Below, one piece after another: positions 8,129 to 17,471 of a stretch of 41,080 nucleotides of DNA (positions are counted from its first letter, which is position 1; each line of letters starts with the position of its first letter). Source of the stretch: an uncultured Sulfurovum sp. (GTDB taxonomy: Bacteria > Campylobacterota > Campylobacteria > Campylobacterales > Sulfurovaceae); NCBI GenBank assembly GCA_902727895.1, contig CACVAP010000031.1:1-41080 (forward strand). The letters run 5' to 3'. The notes under the pieces are model-generated. The model was not told the origin of the DNA. It ran no database searches and was given only the letters and a program-made list of their open reading frames with translations. Made by a program: the position numbers and the translations under genes.

Positions 8129-8455
8129 ATGAAAAAAGTATGTAATGCTTATGATCCAACTGAGGCACATATTATTAAAGGTGTGTTGGAATCATATGGT
8201 ATAAAAGCAGAGGTGCAAGATGACCAATTACATAATTTAGTTGCTGGTATTGGTTATACTGAAGCTGTAATTCCAACTATTTGGATATTTGATGACCGTC
8301 AATATGATGAAGCGCAAGGTATATTAGACGAATATGAAAAAAAGAAGAAAGACCAAACTAGAGATGAAGTCATATGGGTTTGTTCTTCTTGTCAGGAAGA
8401 ATCTACTGAAGCATTTACTGAATGTTGGAATTGTGGTGCGAGTAGAAGTCCTTAA
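8129..8455 (+). CDS. DUF2007 protein with C-terminal zinc ribbon
   Basis: 108 residues. The N-terminal ~70 residues match the DUF2007 pattern (putative signal-transducing, ferredoxin-like fold): an opening strand, then PTEAHIIKGVLESYGIKAEV, an aromatic strand IPTIWIFD, and DYxxA-type helix QYDEAQGILDEY. A C-terminal zinc ribbon follows, with Cys at 85, 88, 99 and 102 (CxxC...CxxC). Family function is unknown; these proteins are thought to bind small ligands or partners. Good AAAGGA site; co-directional and tightly spaced between ppx/gppA and the CCA-adding gene. Confidence 0.75.
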   Translation: MKKVCNAYDPTEAHIIKGVLESYGIKAEVQDDQLHNLVAGIGYTEAVIPTIWIFDDRQYDEAQGILDEYEKKKKDQTRDEVIWVCSSCQEESTEAFTECWNCGASRSP

Positions 8456-8479
8456 AGATTGAAAAGGTTAAAATAAATT

Positions 8480-9853
8480 ATGTATATACCTGATATTGTT
8501 AAACAAATCTCAAAAGACTTAAATGAAGTCAATGCAAAAGCATTGATAGTGGGTGGTTCTGTACGTGACCACTTTTTAGAACTTCCTATTAAAGACTATG
8601 ATGTAGAAGTATATGGTTTAGAAAGACTAGAAGATTTAGAAAAAATATTGTTAAAGTATGGTTCTGTTAATTTAGTAGGTAAAAGCTTTGGTGTCCTAAA
8701 GTTTGTCCATGAAGGTGAAGAGTACGATTTTTCTTTTCCACGCACAGAACAAAAAACAGCTTTAGGTCATAAAGGGTTTGATATTTCTTGTGATGGCTCT
8801 TTAAGTTTTAAAGAGGCAGCCTTACGTCGGGACTTCACCATTAATGCCATGGGTTATGACATAGAGAGAAAAGCCTTTATAGACCCTTATGCTGCTAAAG
8901 CAGACATGCAAAACAAAGTACTAAGACACATCAACACTAAAACATTTATAGAAGATCCTTTACGTGTTTATAGAGCTGTACAGTTTTGTGCTAGGTTTGA
9001 CTACACTTTAGACGCTCAGACTTTTGCGCTTTGTCAAAGTATGGTTGAAGAAGGCATGTTAGAAGAGTTACCCAAAGAGCGTGTGTATATTGAGTTTACA
9101 AAACTTTTATTAAAGTCTAAAAAGCCTTCCATAGGTTTTGAGTTAATGAGAAAGCTAGGGATTATTGAAAAGTATTATCCTGAACTTCATGCACTTATAG
9201 ATGTTCCTCAAAGTCCTGTTTGGCATCCTGAAGGTGATGTTTGGATACATACTATGATGTGTATAGATAAAATGGTTACCCTACAGACAGGGAATGAAAA
9301 GGATGATTTGAAAATGATGTTTGCCATTTTATGTCATGACTTAGGAAAAGCTACCCATACTCAAATAGGAACAGAAAAAATCTCAGCTATTGGGCATGAG
9401 TTGGCTGGAATTGAACCTACTGAAAGGTTTATGTACCGAATTACGGATGAACATGATTTTATAAAGTCTCTTCTTCCTTTGGTTGAACATCATTTAGCAC
9501 CTTCTATTTATTTTCGAGGAAACGCCAAAAAATCAACCATACGTAGATTGGCAACGAAAGTAAATATTGAAGAATTGGTAACCGTAGCTAGAGCAGATTT
9601 TCTAGGACGAACTACAGAAGCATCTTTAAAAGGTGTTTATGAAGCTGGAGATTGGTTGCTTGAAAATGCTAAAGTATTGGATGTTTATAATACCCCCATG
9701 GCGCCTTTTATACAAGGACGTGATTTAATAGCATTGGGAATGGAACCCTCTAAAGAGTTTAAAGTATTGTTAGACAATGTTTATATGGCTCAGCTTGATG
9801 GAAAAGTTTTAAATAAAGATCAAGCCATAAGTTATATACGAAACTTAATATAA
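8480..9853 (+). CDS. cca: CCA tRNA nucleotidyltransferase with HD domain
   Basis: 457 residues. Class II nucleotidyltransferase head: GGSVRD at 25-30, catalytic DYDVE at 39-43, and the RRDFTINAMGYD motif at 116-127. The neck/body follows, then a C-terminal HD phosphohydrolase domain with CHDLGKATH (His286-Asp287). The enzyme adds or repairs the 3' CCA end of tRNAs without a template; the HD domain gives 2',3'-cyclic phosphodiesterase/phosphatase activity in relatives. It could instead be a poly(A) polymerase-like member, but the HD fusion and motif set favour the CCA-adding type. The tRNA in this window encodes its own CCA, so repair is a likely role. Last gene of the ppx operon. Confidence 0.85.
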   Translation: MYIPDIVKQISKDLNEVNAKALIVGGSVRDHFLELPIKDYDVEVYGLERLEDLEKILLKYGSVNLVGKSFGVLKFVHEGEEYDFSFPRTEQKTALGHKGFDISCDGSLSFKEAALRRDFTINAMGYDIERKAFIDPYAAKADMQNKVLRHINTKTFIEDPLRVYRAVQFCARFDYTLDAQTFALCQSMVEEGMLEELPKERVYIEFTKLLLKSKKPSIGFELMRKLGIIEKYYPELHALIDVPQSPVWHPEGDVWIHTMMCIDKMVTLQTGNEKDDLKMMFAILCHDLGKATHTQIGTEKISAIGHELAGIEPTERFMYRITDEHDFIKSLLPLVEHHLAPSIYFRGNAKKSTIRRLATKVNIEELVTVARADFLGRTTEASLKGVYEAGDWLLENAKVLDVYNTPMAPFIQGRDLIALGMEPSKEFKVLLDNVYMAQLDGKVLNKDQAISYIRNLI

Positions 9854-9915
9854 TATTAACTATATATTAATAAAAATTTAAGTAAAATAAATTAATATTA
9901 ATCTAAGGTTATATA

Positions 9916-10374
9916 GTGAAAAAGAATGAAATAATCCATAAAATACGTTTAGCACGTTTAGCGCATGTTCAGTGGGTACAACGTGCTAAATCCTTAGTCA
10001 ACGGGTTTCCCATAAAAGAAGAAGACATACCCCTAACTCCTGATGCTTGTGCATTTGGAAAATGGTTTTATTCTGATGGACAAATACTCTTGGCGATTTT
10101 TAATGAGACATCGGTAAAAGATTTAGAAAACCTACATAATGAATTACATGAAGAATATATGAGCATTTTTAAAATATATTTTGATATTTCTAATCTTAGT
10201 TTTTTCTCAAAATTATTAAAACAAGGTAAGAAAATTACAAAAGAAGAACAAAATAAAGCCCAATTATATTTGAAGTCTTTAGAGAAAGTTTCAGATGTTT
10301 TAATTAAAAAGCTCAACATCATGGAAACCAAAATCAATATGGCTGATGAAGAGATATTTGAGAAGTATTCTTAA
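9916..10374 (+). CDS. Standalone CZB (chemoreceptor zinc-binding) domain protein
   Basis: 152 residues, starting with GTG (AAGG 7 nt upstream). The first ~95 residues form a CZB domain with its complete zinc site: HxxW at His17-Trp20, CxFGxW at Cys45-Trp50 and HNELH at His74/His78. CZB domains are four-helix bundles that sense zinc or hypochlorous acid through the Zn-Cys pair. They are usually attached to chemoreceptors or diguanylate cyclases; here there is no membrane segment or output domain. The C-terminal ~55 residues are a charged helical tail that might dock to a partner. It is monocistronic or loosely attached to cca (62 bp gap) and followed by a hairpin terminator. The partner is unknown. 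Confidence 0.85.
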   Translation: MKKNEIIHKIRLARLAHVQWVQRAKSLVNGFPIKEEDIPLTPDACAFGKWFYSDGQILLAIFNETSVKDLENLHNELHEEYMSIFKIYFDISNLSFFSKLLKQGKKITKEEQNKAQLYLKSLEKVSDVLIKKLNIMETKINMADEEIFEKYS

Positions 10375-10385
10375 TTCTTCTCAAA

Positions 10386-10409
10386 AGTAGCTAGTGAGAG
10401 TTAGCTACT
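10386..10409. terminator. Bidirectional terminator between the CZB gene and the lolC/E-type gene
   Basis: An 8-bp perfect stem (AGTAGCTA / TAGCTACT) with an 8-nt loop lies between converging genes. On the minus strand it is followed by TTTT, so it best fits termination of the secA-permease operon. It overlaps the permease stop codon. Confidence 0.5.
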
Positions 10410-11643
10410 ATTCGTTTCTGAGTACCTTTAATGGATCAGTTGACGAGGCTTTGTTTGCTGGATAAATTGATGAAATCATCACAATAACAATAGCACCAAG
10501 AATAATTAGAACAAAATCTAGTATGGTTAAGTCAATTGGTAATTTACTGAAACCATAAACATCTTCTGAGAGTTGAATAATAGGAAAAGTAGTTAAGACC
10601 CACATTCCTATGAGTCCCAAAAGTGTCCCTACAACTATTCCTGCAAAACCAATAATCGCACCTAATTTAAAAAAGATACTTTTAATTTCACTACTAGTAG
10701 CTCCCAGTGTTTTCATAAAAGCAATTTCTGTTCTACGACTCATAACTGTCATAAGTAAAGAAGAGATAATGTTCAAGGCTGCTACTAAGATAATAAGTAG
10801 TAAAACTAAAAACAGTGCTTTCTTTTCCATTTCCATGGCTGCAAAGAAAGAAGCATTTTGTTCCCACCAACCTTGAAGACGTACGCCTTTATAGGCATCA
10901 ATACTTTTTAGATACTCATTCATAAGTTTAATGTCATTCATTGCATTAGCAGAGTAAATATGTATACCATCATAAATACCAGCGTCACGTTTTAAGACTT
11001 TGTGAAAGGCTGCATGGGTTGTGTACATGATTACCTTATCATAGTTTGTAAGACCAGAACTAAAAGCTGCATCTATGACAAAACGTTTTTGAGTAGGCAT
11101 GGTTCCAAAACCAATGGTTTCACCTTTTAAAAAGAGTAAGGTAAGTTTGTCTCCATGTTTAAGCGCTGACTCTTCTAATACTGTCTCGCCAACAACAAGT
11201 TTATATTTGCTAGGGCTTTGTAGAGAGTTTTCTAATGCTTTTTTAAATACTTCATTGATTTGTGCTTCTTTTTTAAAATCCACACCATAAAGTTGAGAAG
11301 CACTTCCACCATAACCACTCTTACTCGCAACATGCGTAATATAATAAGGTGAAAAAATTAATTCTGGAAATTTTGTCGAGAGTTTATTAACTAAATCATC
11401 TGTCACATTTTCATAACCAATTGGTACAAGTGTAAGAGGGTAGTTCATAACAAAAAGACGTTTTTTGAATTCTTTTTGTGTTCCGTTCATAATACCCATG
11501 GCAAGCATAAGTACCATAACACCAGCTGCAACACTTAATAAAGAGAGAATAGAAGAGATAAAGATAAAAGGATTATCTTTATCGTATTTGAGATAGTGTT
11601 TAATTATTTTGTTTATAAAAGTAGTGTTGTTAGCCATTGCCAT
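10408..11643 (-). CDS. LolC/LolE-type lipoprotein-releasing ABC permease
   Basis: 411 residues. One N-terminal membrane helix (about 25-50), a large periplasmic MacB-type domain (about 50-270), and three C-terminal helices in the FtsX fold (about 275-405) give the standard LolC/E topology. With an ATPase (LolD) it would extract lipoproteins from the inner membrane and hand them to LolA. The conserved FtsX stretch MSRRTEIAFMKTLGAT marks the coupling helix. Its ATG overlaps the secA stop by one base (TAATG), so translation is coupled. A secA-permease pair with lolA close by is, to my knowledge, a recurring Campylobacterota arrangement. No lolD lies in this window. Campylobacterota usually have one such permease, probably forming a homodimer. 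Confidence 0.85.
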   Translation of the reverse strand: MAMANNTTFINKIIKHYLKYDKDNPFIFISSILSLLSVAAGVMVLMLAMGIMNGTQKEFKKRLFVMNYPLTLVPIGYENVTDDLVNKLSTKFPELIFSPYYITHVASKSGYGGSASQLYGVDFKKEAQINEVFKKALENSLQSPSKYKLVVGETVLEESALKHGDKLTLLFLKGETIGFGTMPTQKRFVIDAAFSSGLTNYDKVIMYTTHAAFHKVLKRDAGIYDGIHIYSANAMNDIKLMNEYLKSIDAYKGVRLQGWWEQNASFFAAMEMEKKALFLVLLLIILVAALNIISSLLMTVMSRRTEIAFMKTLGATSSEIKSIFFKLGAIIGFAGIVVGTLLGLIGMWVLTTFPIIQLSEDVYGFSKLPIDLTILDFVLIILGAIVIVMISSIYPANKASSTDPLKVLRNE

Positions 11644-14246
11644 TATGCAAGTAGCCCCTTTTTAGGTCCACTCACACCACAACACTGTTTAAACTTTTTA
11701 CCTGAACCACAAGGACAAGCATCATTTCTTTTTGGTTTCTTTTCAAAAACTGCTGTAGATGGTTCTTCAGGCTCTTCATTTGTTTTAGCATTCGCTAAAT
11801 CAACTTCGAGTTCGTCTCTCATTGCATCTAGTTTAGCTTGTTCTTCTGCTGGGTCTTGGAAGTTAAACTGTACTACTTGAAGTACTTTAATGGCTTCATA
11901 CTTAATACGTTCTACCAGTCCCATGAAAAGATTATAAGAATCTTTTTTATACTCAGTTAAGGGATCTTTTTGGTTATAACCTCTAAGACCAATACCTGTT
12001 TTCATTACATCCATCTCATAAAGGTGATCTCTCCACTGAGGATCGAGTACTTGAAGGTAAAGAATTCTTTGTACTTCTGAACGTTGTTCTTCATTAAGCT
12101 CTTCCATTTTTGCTTCGTAAGTATGGGTAAGAACTTCTAATATTAATTCATGTAAGTCATCATAATCTTTTTCTTTTAAAGTACTAAGTTCAAGATCAAT
12201 GTTTACTTCTTCCCGTAAAATATTTTGAAGCTTTTCAATATTGAAGTCTTCTTCAGCCCCACCATTATAAATTTCAGACTCTACAAGAACATGGTCAACA
12301 TATTCTAAACGGTTCTCTTTAATTTTTGAGTCAATGTCATATTCTTTATCTAAAAGGTTATTTCTAAACTTATAGATTGCTTTTCTTTGCTCACTGGCAA
12401 TATCATCATATTCTAAAACATGCTTACGTGATTCGTAGTGCATGTTTTCAACTTTGGTTTGTGCTTTTTCTACAGAACGTGTTACAATTTTTGAATCAAT
12501 GTATTCACCTTCTTCAACACCCAGTTTGTTCATGATGTTACGGATTTTGTCTCCACCAAAAATTCTTAGTAGGTTATCATCTAATGAAAGATAAAATTGA
12601 GAAACACCAGCATCACCTTGTCGTCCACTTCGTCCACGTAGTTGGTTGTCAATACGTCTACTTTCATGTCTTTCAGTTCCTAAGATGTAAAGTCCACCAA
12701 GTTCTTTGATTTCATCTGTAATTTTAATATCAACCCCACGTCCAGCCATGTTAGTGGCAACGGTTACAGCACCTTTTTTACCAGCCTCCATAATGATTTG
12801 AGCTTCATTTTCATGGTTTTTAGCATTTAGTGTGTTATGAGGAATCTTTGCAGCTTTAAGTCTTTGGTGAACGAGTTCAGACTTTTCAATAGAAGCTGTA
12901 CCAATAAGTACAGGTTGTCCAGAAACATGAAGTTCTTGAACTTTTTTAGCAACAGCATCCAGTTTTTCTTTTTCAGTATTGTAAATAAGGTCGTTAAAAT
13001 CTTTTCTACCAATAGGTAAGTTTGTTGGAATAGACAGCACTTCTAAGCTATAAATTTCTGCAAACTCAGTTGCTTCTGTCTGTGCTGTTCCTGTCATCCC
13101 TGCTAGTTTGTCATAAGCTCTAAAGTAGTTTTGGTAAGTAATCTCTGCTAATGTTTGAGATTCATCTTTAACCTCAACACCTTCTTTAGCTTCAATGGCT
13201 TGGTGAAGTCCTTCTGAGAAACGACGACCTTCACTTAAACGACCTGTAAATTCATCAACAATTACAATCTCACCATTACGTGAAACATAATCAATGTCTT
13301 CTACAAAAATGTATTGTGCTTTCATGGCTTGGTCAAGGTGGTGTGAAAGTGAAGCATTTTCAAGTGAATAGAGATTGTCAACTTCAAAAAGATCTTGTGC
13401 TTTTAGCAGTCCATCTTCTGTCATAACAACTTGTTTATTTTTTTCATCAACATAGAAGTCACCTGTTATTTGCTCAGGTTCTCCTGGCTTGGTGTCAGCT
13501 TTTTCACCTTTTTCCATTTGTAAAGCAATTTTATTGGCTTGTACATAATAAACAGTGTCACGTTGAACAGGACCAGAAATAATAAGAGGAGTTCTCGCTT
13601 CATCAATTAAAATTGAATCGACTTCATCAACAATAGCATAATGATGTTCACGTTGAACTTTTTCTTCTGCTCTTGTTTTCATGTTATCACGTAAGTAATC
13701 AAAACCATACTCGTTGTTGGTTCCGTATGTGATGTCACAGTCGTATTGTGCTTTCTTAGTCATTTCATCGTGGATTTCATCTGTTAGACAACCAACGGTA
13801 TAACCTAAAAAGTTATAGAGTTGACCCATTTCTTGTGAATCTCTTGTTGCTAGGTAATCATTCACGGTTACAATATGTACCCCTTTACCTAACATGGCAT
13901 TTAAAACAACAGCAAGGGTTGCAACAAGTGTTTTACCCTCACCAGTTTTCATCTCAGCAATAGAGTTGTTATGGAGTACCATACCACCAACAAGTTGTAC
14001 ATCATGATGACGCATACCCAAAACACGCACACTGGCTTCTCTTGTTATGGCGAAAGATTCATTGAGTACCTCATCAAGACTTCTTTCATTTGCTAGTACA
14101 GCGTTCTTTAGTGCCGTAAATGCATTCTTCAGTTCATCATCTGAAAGTTTTTTGTAATCATCTTCTAATTTATTAATTTTTTGCGCTCTTTTTAAATAAC
14201 CTTTTACAACTTTGTCATTTTTAGAACCGAATAGCATCTTTAACAT
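11643..14246 (-). CDS. secA: Preprotein translocase ATPase SecA
   Basis: 867 residues, full length. The motor drives proteins through SecYEG. Walker A is TGEGKT at 101-106; the DEAD motif II appears as [15 protein letters not shown]; further motifs are [16 protein letters not shown] and [11 protein letters not shown]. The C-terminal zinc-binding SEC-C motif [13 protein letters not shown] is intact, indicating SecB/ribosome contact. A linker rich in Glu precedes it. The gene is followed without a gap by the lolC/E-type permease. It supplies the route for the signal-peptide proteins in this window (RNase T2, LolA, amidase). Confidence 0.97.
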   Translation of the reverse strand: MLKMLFGSKNDKVVKGYLKRAQKINKLEDDYKKLSDDELKNAFTALKNAVLANERSLDEVLNESFAITREASVRVLGMRHHDVQLVGGMVLHNNSIAEMKTGEGKTLVATLAVVLNAMLGKGVHIVTVNDYLATRDSQEMGQLYNFLGYTVGCLTDEIHDEMTKKAQYDCDITYGTNNEYGFDYLRDNMKTRAEEKVQREHHYAIVDEVDSILIDEARTPLIISGPVQRDTVYYVQANKIALQMEKGEKADTKPGEPEQITGDFYVDEKNKQVVMTEDGLLKAQDLFEVDNLYSLENASLSHHLDQAMKAQYIFVEDIDYVSRNGEIVIVDEFTGRLSEGRRFSEGLHQAIEAKEGVEVKDESQTLAEITYQNYFRAYDKLAGMTGTAQTEATEFAEIYSLEVLSIPTNLPIGRKDFNDLIYNTEKEKLDAVAKKVQELHVSGQPVLIGTASIEKSELVHQRLKAAKIPHNTLNAKNHENEAQIIMEAGKKGAVTVATNMAGRGVDIKITDEIKELGGLYILGTERHESRRIDNQLRGRSGRQGDAGVSQFYLSLDDNLLRIFGGDKIRNIMNKLGVEEGEYIDSKIVTRSVEKAQTKVENMHYESRKHVLEYDDIASEQRKAIYKFRNNLLDKEYDIDSKIKENRLEYVDHVLVESEIYNGGAEEDFNIEKLQNILREEVNIDLELSTLKEKDYDDLHELILEVLTHTYEAKMEELNEEQRSEVQRILYLQVLDPQWRDHLYEMDVMKTGIGLRGYNQKDPLTEYKKDSYNLFMGLVERIKYEAIKVLQVVQFNFQDPAEEQAKLDAMRDELEVDLANAKTNEEPEEPSTAVFEKKPKRNDACPCGSGKKFKQCCGVSGPKKGLLA

Positions 14247-14336
14247 TATTATTATAACCTAGTATTAAAATTGTCATTATTTTATCAAAAATATGTGTAA
14301 GTGTTGTTTAGCTGTTACCTATTAAGGTCAATATAT

Positions 14337-14342
14337 TATAAT
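14337..14342 (+). promoter_or_regulatory. -10 box for mogA
   Basis: TATAAT followed by TCGC, 40 bp before the mogA ATG at 14382. It lies inside the open frame extending upstream of mogA, which supports the internal ATG as the real start. Confidence 0.5.
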
Positions 14343-14381
14343 TCGCAACATAGATTAAATCAGCTTATATTAGGAAATAAC

Positions 14382-14915
14382 ATGGATAAAATTAAAATTG
14401 GGGTAGTAACCACAAGTGATAGAGCGAGTGAAGGTATTTACGAAGACATTTCAGGGGTAGCCATTATGGATACGATGAAAGAATATTTGTTAAATGAATG
14501 TGAATATGAGTACCGTTGTATTCCCGATGAACAAGCAATTATTGAGACCACATTGATTAAACTTGCGCGTGAGGAACACTGTGATATTATTGTTACCACA
14601 GGGGGAACTGGACCAGCACCAAGAGACGTAACCACGGAAGCTACAGAGAATGTTTGTCAAAAGCTTCTTCCTGGTTTTGGAGAGCAAATGCGTGCTGTAA
14701 GTTTACAATATGTTCCAACAGCCATTTTATCACGACAAACAGCTGGTATTTGTAATAAGACATTGATTATTAATCTTCCTGGAAAACCAAAGTCCATTCG
14801 TGAATGTTTAGATGCTGTTTTCCCTGCTGTTCCCTATTGTGTTGATCTTATAGGTGGTGCTTTTATGGAAGCAGATGAAAAAGTAATTAAAATTTTTAGA
14901 CCAAAAAGTAAATAA
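14382..14915 (+). CDS. mogA: Molybdopterin adenylyltransferase MogA
   Basis: 177 residues from ATG 14382. An in-frame GTG at 14301 would add 27 residues with no homology and would lie upstream of the TATAAT, while TAGGA precedes 14382 by 7 nt. Motifs of the MoaB/MogA fold are clear: VVTTSDRASEGIYEDISG at the N-terminus, TTGGTGPAPRDVTTEAT in the middle and NLPGKPKS near the end. MogA adenylates molybdopterin before Mo insertion by MoeA, needed for Mo/W-enzymes such as nitrate or formate-type reductases. It could be a MoaB-type paralogue, but the length and the GPAPRD form favour MogA. It is followed one base later by a 69-aa gene. Confidence 0.85.
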   Translation: MDKIKIGVVTTSDRASEGIYEDISGVAIMDTMKEYLLNECEYEYRCIPDEQAIIETTLIKLAREEHCDIIVTTGGTGPAPRDVTTEATENVCQKLLPGFGEQMRAVSLQYVPTAILSRQTAGICNKTLIINLPGKPKSIRECLDAVFPAVPYCVDLIGGAFMEADEKVIKIFRPKSK

Positions 14916-14916
14916 A

Positions 14917-15126
14917 ATGAATGTTGAATTTATAGAAGCAAAACTCCAAGAGATTTATGCAGAACTTGAAAAAGAAGTGATGACGGTACTTATGGATGAG
15001 TCTTTAGACAGAAAACAAACCAACTTACACATGCAACCATTGAAGACAACTAAGCAGATTTTAGAAAATGCTTTAGACAGTATAAAAATGGTTGATAAGC
15101 GTGCTAAAGAAGAGCTAGAAAAATAA
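14917..15126 (+). CDS. Small hypothetical helical protein
   Basis: 69 residues, not recognised. It starts one base after the mogA stop and so is translated from the same mRNA; no separate strong ribosome site is seen except the A-rich end of mogA. The product is acidic/basic and predicted all-helical (EAKLQEIYAELEKEV, KRAKEELEK), with no membrane segment or Cys. A hairpin with a T-rich tail at 15160-15180 closes the unit. Its position suggests a role near mogA, but no evidence says what. Confidence 0.6.
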   Translation: MNVEFIEAKLQEIYAELEKEVMTVLMDESLDRKQTNLHMQPLKTTKQILENALDSIKMVDKRAKEELEK

Positions 15127-15159
15127 GTCCACAATTTTTAGGCAAAATAGCGAGAACAT

Positions 15160-15180
15160 AATCACACATCAAGTGTGGTT
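15160..15180 (+). terminator. Intrinsic terminator after the mogA unit
   Basis: An 8-bp stem (AATCACAC with GTGTGGTT, one G-T pair) and a 5-nt loop are followed by a T-rich stretch (TTGCTATATTTTT). It separates the mogA unit from lolA. Confidence 0.55.
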
Positions 15181-15216
15181 TTGCTATATTTTTACCTAGA
15201 AAAAAGGACTTCATAC

Positions 15217-15783
15217 ATGAAATTATTTATATCACTTTTAGCACTGAGCATTACGCTTTCTGCTGACATTACTTTACCCCAAAACTTCAAAACTGACTTT
15301 CACCAAAGCATCACCAATGAAAAAGGAAAAGTCATTAATTATGAGGGAACAGTACTCTTCAAAAATTTAAAAGAATCTTTAGCAAATATTATGGGCGAAG
15401 AGACGAACTACACAAGAAGTCTTTTTAAATGGTCATACACAGTACCAACAAAAAAAGAAGTTTGTACTGATGGTACTCAGCTAATTGTGGTTGATCATGA
15501 CTTAGAACAGGTTTCTAATTACTTAATTGAAGAAGGTATGAACCTTGATGAGATTTTAAAAATAGCTAACAAGATTTCATCTACAGATTATCAGGCTACT
15601 TATAAAGACATTGAATACCTTATTACTTTAGATGACAAAGCACAACTTCAACAGATAGTATATGTAGATAGTTTAGACAACAATGTAAAGATAATATTTA
15701 AAAATATGAACTACAATACTACTGTAAATGAGACTTCTTTAGAGTGTTCAGCTCCAGAAGTATATGACATTATAAAAGGTTAG
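15217..15783 (+). CDS. lolA: Outer-membrane lipoprotein carrier LolA
   Basis: 188 residues from ATG 15217; AAAAGGA lies 8 nt upstream. A GTG at 15175 would lie inside the terminator hairpin and add a non-signal stretch. A Sec signal peptide (MKLFISLLALSITLSA) precedes a periplasmic beta domain: SITNEKGKVINYEGTVLFKN matches the early strands of LolA, followed by the FKWSYTVP strand, as in the family's typical FRWxxxxP. LolA carries lipoproteins from the LolCDE complex across the periplasm. The substrate-releasing permease is encoded nearby on the other strand (10408-11643). It overlaps functionally with no other gene here; rmuC follows 2 bp later and uses its end as ribosome site. Confidence 0.8.
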   Translation: MKLFISLLALSITLSADITLPQNFKTDFHQSITNEKGKVINYEGTVLFKNLKESLANIMGEETNYTRSLFKWSYTVPTKKEVCTDGTQLIVVDHDLEQVSNYLIEEGMNLDEILKIANKISSTDYQATYKDIEYLITLDDKAQLQQIVYVDSLDNNVKIIFKNMNYNTTVNETSLECSAPEVYDIIKG

Positions 15784-15785
15784 TC

Positions 15786-17354
15786 TTGGATAGTTTAGTT
15801 ACAGGGTTCCAAATAGGAAATTCCTTCTACATAGGGCTTGGACTATTTTTGTTAATTACCATCTTAATTTCTACGATTATTGTTTTCTTTATGTCACGTA
15901 TCTCTAGGTTAGAAGCCATTTTAGAACATGCTAAAGCCATAGATGCTGCTAAAGAAGAACGTATGAGTGAATTTTACGAAGCATTTCAAGAAGAGCGTTC
16001 TAAAAATATGGGTTTAGAAAAAGAGCTTGAATACTTTTCCGAGAGTAAAGAAAAGATTAAAGAGTACGAATCAAAGCTAGAACGACTTAAAGAGCGTATG
16101 GTAGATGAAGCAAAAGAACATTTAACAGAAATACATAAAGAACGATCTGCATTAGAACAGTTAAATGTTCATTATGAGTTGCTTGAGCAAAGCTTTATGA
16201 AACAAGAAGAGAGTCATAAGGTTTTGTCAAAACGAAATGAAGACTTAGTTGACGTAAACAATAACCTGCATTTAAAAGTACGCGAAACGCAAATTAAAGT
16301 AAGTGAACAGCAAAAACAAAACTATGAAAAAATGCAAATGATGAATGAGCATAGGGGAGAAATCAAAGAAGAATTTGCCCAACTAGCAGCAAAAGTCTTT
16401 GAAGGAAACTCAAAAGAGTTCTCAAAACTGAGCCAAGAAAACCTTTCATCACTCATTAAACCAATGGAAAGCCAAATCTCTGATTTTAAACAACAAATCA
16501 ATACCTTGTATAGTGACGAGTCAAAAGACAGAGCCATGTTAAAGCAAGAGATTATGTCACTTAAAGAGTTAAACCAACAGATAAGCCAAGATGCCATAAA
16601 TCTTACGAATGCACTAAAAGGTGAAAAGAAACAACAAGGTATTTGGGGTGAGATGATTTTAGAGAAAGTTCTAGAGTCCTCTGGTTTGCGTAAAGGGGTA
16701 GAGTATACCCGTGAAGTTCCTTTAAAAAATGACGAGGGAAAAAGCTACCGTCCAGATGTTTTAGTACACCTTCCTGACAGTCGAGACCTTATCATAGATG
16801 CGAAGACTTCACTGAATGCGTATGAACGATTTATCTCAGCAGAGACAGCAGAGTTAAAAGAGGTACATCTTAATGAACACATTAATGCCATAAGAGCGCA
16901 CATTAAAGATTTGTCATCAAAAAACTATGAAAAGCTTTTAGGTATTAACACTTTAGACTTCATCTTTATGTTTGTTCCTATAGAGGGAGCGTTAGCACTG
17001 GCATTGGAAAAAGACCCTGCTTTATATGACAATGCATTTAAACATCAAATTTTACTTGTAGGTCCAACAACATTACTCATAGGTTTACGTGCCATTGAAA
17101 ATGTATGGAAGTACGAGAAACAAACTCAAAATGCAAAAGAGATAGCCTCAAGAGCTGGTGCTTTGTATGACAAATTTGTAAGTTTCTCAGATGACATGGT
17201 AAAAATATCTAAACAGTTTGACACGCTACAAGGTACATTTGAAGTGGCTAAGAAGCGTTTGAGTGAAGGGAAAGGTAACATCGTAAGACAAGTAGAACAA
17301 CTTAAAGAGATGGGTGCTAAGACGACTAAAAAAATACCTAAAGAATTAGGGTAG
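15786..17354 (+). CDS. rmuC: RmuC family DNA recombination protein
   Basis: 522 residues starting with TTG; AAAGG lies 6 nt upstream, inside the last codons of lolA. There is one N-terminal membrane helix (about 15-35), then a long coiled coil (about 40-260), then the conserved RmuC domain (about 270-480) with QGIWGEMILEKVLESSG, DVLVHLPDSRDLIIDAK and FMFVPIEGAL. The domain has a restriction-endonuclease-like core: the Asp and DAK of the PD-(D/E)xK site are visible. RmuC limits inversions at short inverted repeats, and this is notable here because a palindromic repeat doublet starts 5 bp after its stop codon. Confidence 0.9.
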   Translation: MDSLVTGFQIGNSFYIGLGLFLLITILISTIIVFFMSRISRLEAILEHAKAIDAAKEERMSEFYEAFQEERSKNMGLEKELEYFSESKEKIKEYESKLERLKERMVDEAKEHLTEIHKERSALEQLNVHYELLEQSFMKQEESHKVLSKRNEDLVDVNNNLHLKVRETQIKVSEQQKQNYEKMQMMNEHRGEIKEEFAQLAAKVFEGNSKEFSKLSQENLSSLIKPMESQISDFKQQINTLYSDESKDRAMLKQEIMSLKELNQQISQDAINLTNALKGEKKQQGIWGEMILEKVLESSGLRKGVEYTREVPLKNDEGKSYRPDVLVHLPDSRDLIIDAKTSLNAYERFISAETAELKEVHLNEHINAIRAHIKDLSSKNYEKLLGINTLDFIFMFVPIEGALALALEKDPALYDNAFKHQILLVGPTTLLIGLRAIENVWKYEKQTQNAKEIASRAGALYDKFVSFSDDMVKISKQFDTLQGTFEVAKKRLSEGKGNIVRQVEQLKEMGAKTTKKIPKELG

Positions 17355-17358
17355 ACCC

Positions 17359-17457
17359 GTAAGGTGTTTTCCCCTGAAAACACCGTCAAAACCAAACACA
17401 AATATTTTAAACATGCCAATTTGTATAACACGGTGTTTTCGGGGGAAAACACCCTAC
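17359..17457. repeat. REPIN-like element 1 (inverted REP doublet)
   Basis: Left unit: GTAA (17359-17362) then a hairpin with 9-bp arms GGTGTTTTC/GAAAACACC (17363-17371, 17376-17384, loop CCCT). Right unit: the same arms at 17432-17440 and 17445-17453 with loop GGGG, then CTAC (17454-17457). The right unit is the reverse complement of the left with 2 mismatches in 26. The spacer is 47 bp. GTAG-type feet next to a hairpin are the mark of REP sequences moved by Y1 (RAYT) transposases, and inverted pairs are called REPINs. No U-tract follows, arguing against a simple terminator. Confidence 0.7.
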
Positions 17458-17471
17458 CGAAGCAAAGCAAT

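Noticed and set aside
14301-14381. GTG-initiated 27-residue extension of MogA
   Set aside because: It contains the TATAAT at 14337-14342, shows no homology, and a better ribosome site precedes ATG 14382.
15175-15216. GTG start adding 14 residues to LolA
   Set aside because: The GTG lies in the terminator hairpin, and the extension would spoil the signal peptide that starts at 15217.
17359-17457. Simple rho-independent terminator for rmuC
   Set aside because: No U-tract follows either hairpin, and the doublet symmetry with GTAA/CTAC feet is not explained by termination alone.
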